A stretch of 64,000 nt of DNA from NCBI GenBank assembly GCA_019096195.1, contig JAGTXK010000229.1, positions 186,001 through 250,000 on the forward strand, given 5' to 3'. The notes beneath the pieces are model-generated. The model was not told where the DNA came from and did no database searches. It saw nothing but the letters and a program-made list of their open reading frames with translations. This stretch comes from Boletus sp. NGJ (taxonomy: Eukaryota > Basidiomycota > Agaricomycetes > Boletales > Boletaceae). Below are positions 60,860 to 64,000 of this stretch, one piece after another. Both the position numbers and the translations under genes were made by a program. Positions within the stretch are counted from its first letter, which is position 1. Each line of letters starts with the position of its first letter.

Positions 60860-61960
60860 CTCAGGTCCAAGGCACTGAATGCCTTCGTAGATTAGTAGTT
60901 CAATTCCGTGTCTGCCAACTCGGGCGCGACAGAGGTGCCAGTGATCGTCCCTTTTGCGATTCCACGGAAAAAAGGACGAGATAATAGATATCTCACGAGG
61001 GTCACATGGGACATGCATACAGCACAGGCCGAGTCGGACCGTTTCCACAGAGGGGGCGCTGGGGAAGCTCGATGTAAATCCGAGTCAGGCAGGGCTGGTG
61101 CTTAACGCTGTTCTTGTGCTTGGCATGTTCGACGGCATATTGAGAGTGAGGGTGATGAGATCGAGCATGGCGGTGATGAGAAGCACCCTGAATGCCACAT
61201 CGAAGTTTGGACTTTGCATTCGCAATAGTCAACTAATGCTTGATCTCACTGTGAGGCATTTCCGAGTCGGATGTTCATGAGTGTGAATTTTAAACAAGGG
61301 CCAAGGACTTTGCTTGCTCTGTATTTCATGTATTTATTTTCTCTATAAAATATTTATTCATTCCGACAGTCAGCCTATCTATCGACTGTGATCTATCCGT
61401 TCTCAACAACGAGAAGATTCGGTAATCATTATAGAATGGCTGGTTCTTGGTGACACTGGTGCAATAAATAAACACCAGAATATGAAATTTACACCAATAC
61501 TTGGGCTACAAATCAACGTCTGGAATGTGTGGTTTCACCGCCACGACACCACCAATTCAGTGTCATCAATGCTAATTGTTAGTAGCAAAAGTGTCGAAAT
61601 CAGTGTCAGTCCGTGACACTGGTTTCCAGTAATTGTTTATGATTTCGATCTACCTCGGTGCTACTTAACAATCCACCAGAGAATGATATTGGTTACTTTT
61701 TCTTCCCTCAGTGTTGCCCAATCACGTCTGTCCCATTTTCTCGTAATCATTTTTGTTCAACACGCATCACGTCGTTGGGTCGTTCCAAAGTTTATGAAGC
61801 AGTTGACTGTACCACTATGCTTTATCTATTACAGCTATTTGCAAATCTCTGTGGAAAACGAATTCTGAAAAGTCGCACCTCAGAGACAGCCGGGAAGGGA
61901 CCCCAGGTGCAGCTGAGTGGGTAGCCTGTGTAAGTGTAGCTTGCTGTAGCTACATGTTGG
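60860..61960. other. Intergenic stretch, repeat scraps only
   Basis: No gene recognised. A stretch near 61785-61830 (AAGCAGTTGACTG-TA-CCACTATGCTTTATCT) matches the right end of the MITE at 58587-58711 together with its outer flank, so a related repeat end is present. GTGACACTGG occurs directly repeated at about 61451 and 61612. Confidence 0.4.
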
Positions 61961-61969
61961 TTCAATTTG

Positions 61970-63329
61970 CCTAGTACTACCTCACTTGCATATCTGAACA
62001 ACCAGCTGAGAGGCAGTATGCCTTTACTGTTGCCCTCACTGTCTACTCTGCACTCAAGCAGTCATCCAAGGGCAAGAGTACTATCAAATGACAAGAGAAG
62101 TCCCTCAAAACCAAGGAATTGCTTTTTCTGCTCAATGAGGACAACTATCTTGAATTCCTTGAAAGTAGTCTCAAGAAGCATGGTCAGACTCAGTACAAGA
62201 TCTCTAGCAAGCAATGGTTCTCATTCAAGTTCACTATGGCAAAGACAAAGAGGTATTGTTCCTACTAGTACAGTTGTGCTGCAGGTTGCCTGGCTCACAA
62301 TTTTTTTAGCCAGCACACAAGTGAGGCAGTGGACGTCAATAATGAGTCAGACTACAAAGAGATGGTCCAAAAAATTCATGATGCAGCTGGTGCCAGTGAC
62401 CTTGGTGTAGCAACAAAAATTTTGATCAACATGAAGCATGTTGAGAAACTCCTGTCACATCAAGCAAACAGCTGCTCTAGAGACAAAGAGCCAAGTATAT
62501 CTGATGATAACCAAGTATTTATTTTTTTATCATAACCTGAACATTCTCTAATATGTTTTCTAACAAGCCCTTGCCATCCTAATCAGCTTCAGATCTAGAT
62601 GTGTGCCTTGCTTGATGGCATATGAAGCTTGCAAAGACACACAAGGATGGTGATGATGGCCACCTGACATATATTGCACCATTGAGTACCACTATCCCAC
62701 TTACTCCAATGATGATGCTCAACTGGGCCTGTGCTTGGATATAGTATATTCTGTAGATTCATGCTAAAAATATCTAATTTGTCCATAGGAGGAAGGCCAG
62801 GCAACATTGAACATGCTGCCTAACATTCCTTTGTTCAATGCCATCAACAAGGCAATGTTTCTACACCTGGCATGCAAGGCATAGGCTCAGAAAGCCACTT
62901 CACAACCCCCACCATCTCTGAGTTCAAATGTTATGCTGGACAGCAGCTCACTCACATCTGTCATTCTTCTTCAGACTTTAGCCAATCTTTCATCCAGAGC
63001 TTGTAATCCAACTATGGCCACAACTCCAATGGTTCCAACTCCAATGACACCCATTTGTTCTATCCCCAAAAGACCCACCTTTCCTCCAATTCCGTCCCCT
63101 TCCCAGCTTATGTGGTTTCTCAAATATGTGGAGACAGAGCTCCATGTTGAGAACACTACTGCATTTGAGTGGAAACTTGTAGGGCAGCACATTGGCTCCA
63201 ACATCCTCCTCGAAATTGATGACAGAATACTTGCTGTGGAGATTGGGATTCTGGCTGGCAATATAATCCATCTGAAAAAGGATTCTATTGCCTGGTGGAA
63301 TGGTCCTAATGCAAAGCATAAGTGTAGTA
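61970..63329 (+). pseudogene. Decayed hypothetical gene with a SAM-like C-terminal segment
   Basis: Coding-like pieces in several frames: TVYSALKQSSKG, ELLFLLNEDNYLEFLESSL, KHGQTQYKISSKQWFSFKF and DVNNESDYKEMVQKIHDAAG (62040-62400), then after a gap LMWFLKYVETELHVENTTAF and the end KDSIAWWNGPNAKHK (63105-63320). The last part looks like the SAM-like segment (FL...E..LGV, LRLKRG...WWNGP) that I recall from Agaricomycete hypothetical proteins. Frame changes and stops indicate decay, and a Tc1/mariner element is inserted in its 3' end. Function unknown. Confidence 0.4.
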
Positions 63330-64000
63330 CAGTGACTCCAAAAACCCTTTCCATGCTAACCCTCAATGTGGTGCGCGAAGCGCACCACCACACACTGTGG
63401 GACTTCCGCTTAGCTTTGGTGGAGTTATAAATAGTACATACTCTTGGCTATGAGATTGCTTCCTAGGTCATGTGATTTGGTCCACAGGCTGTGGAGATAT
63501 GATCAATGTGAAACAGTAATACCATGGAAAGGGTTTTTTCACTTTTGAACTGATGACTAGGATCTTAGTCAAATCATATCATATTTGCCATTGTTTGTTC
63601 ATGCAAACAAAGATATACATATAAATAGCATGTCTGAGCTTAAAAAAGTTCACACACTTCTTGATTCTCAACCACCACCATGGTCAAATCCCTCTCCCTT
63701 TCCCAACAAAGCACTATTCTCTCTTTGCTTGATTCTGGCTGCTCTGGTGAAGCCATTGCCAAGCAAACTGGTGTCAGCCCTTCTGCCATATCCAAGCTTC
63801 GCTCCAAAGAGCGTTCTGCCCTCTCCCAAAGCTCCTGGGGGTCGTCCTTCCAGGCTTTCTCCCACCAACATTTGTCATGCCCAACATCTAATCACCTCTG
63901 GGAAAGCTGAAAATGCTGTCCAAGTAACCAAAGCCCTCACCAATATCATCAACCAACCCCTCTCTGCCAATACTGTCCACCTCCACTTGAAGAAAGCTGG
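63330..64000 (+). mobile_element. Tc1/mariner element, 5' part, cut by the window edge
   Basis: It begins CAGTGACTCCAAAAACCC directly after a TA dinucleotide (63328-63329), the known target and a typical start of Tc1-like inverted repeats. About 180 bp inside, GGAAAGGGTTTTTTCA (63526-63541) is an inverted partial copy of the terminal AAAACCCTTTCC, and a GTGCGCGAAGCGCAC palindrome lies at 63372-63386. The transposase start follows. The right end is outside the window. Confidence 0.7.
63680..64000 (+). pseudogene. Tc1-like transposase, N-terminal DNA-binding part
   Basis: The start is ATG 63680. SLSQQSTILSLLDSGCSGEA and IAKQTGVSPSAISKLRSKER form the paired-type helix-turn-helix of Tc1 transposases. 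It is followed in another frame by PKAPGGRPSRLSP (GRP-type linker) and ITSGKAENAVQVTKALTNII (second HTH), then VHLHLKKAG at the window edge. The frame changes near 63825, where one extra base in CTCTCCC breaks the reading. The DDE catalytic domain lies outside the window. Confidence 0.75.

Overview
The window looks like nuclear DNA of a basidiomycete, probably an Agaricomycete. Genes are split by many 45-75 bp GT...AG introns with CTRAY branch sites. The families present are fungal: an omega-type GST, a LysM protein, a DHA1 drug transporter, a RECQ1-type helicase, an SLC35F carrier, a P-loop GTPase, a bHLH factor, a fungal MBOAT/wax synthase and a Clp1-like fragment. The transposon load (copia, chromovirus, a two-gene CACTA-like element, Tc1 and pogo types) also fits.

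Layout. 1-2986: 3' part of a Ty1/copia fossil ending in a 154 bp LTR. 3190-4083: intact four-exon GST. 5070-14577: a Ty3/gypsy chromovirus compound of unusual topology. Two sister LTRs in + orientation enclose an inverted, circularly permuted element, so the order is gag, third LTR, ORF3, pol, all on the minus strand. 14729-15288: unknown minus-strand gene. 15893-23370: decayed two-gene CACTA-like transposon carrying a 1082 bp solo LTR with a perfect target duplication. 24097-24826: LysM secreted protein. 25120-25690: Chk1-like kinase relic. 27370-29782: intact DHA1 transporter, convergent with a RecQ helicase (30059-33410) that carries two lesions.

34063-53646 is a direct tandem duplication of a roughly 9.7-9.9 kb unit: SLC35F transporter, P-loop GTPase, bHLH factor. 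Decay is reciprocal. SLC35F is intact only in unit 1, bHLH is intact only in unit 2, and the GTPase reads open in both.

The most striking object lies inside both GTPase genes. One coding stretch is cut into single codons: 39 successive 3-nt exons in unit 1 (38654-41680) and 26 in unit 2 (47916-49924). Each is bounded by an intron of about 72 bp with canonical donor, branch site and acceptor. The spacing between acceptor and next donor is exactly 3 nt in all 65 cases, in phase 0, with no stop codon. The unit 'intron plus one codon' has amplified to different copy numbers in the two paralogues. I know of no described system like it.

53845-58560 has no gene I can name. 58926-60063 is an intact MBOAT/wax-synthase-like gene, followed by a Clp1-like relic, a decayed SAM-like hypothetical gene and the 5' end of a Tc1/mariner element (63330 to the window edge). 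All calls come from reading the sequence and its translations by eye; no database search was run.
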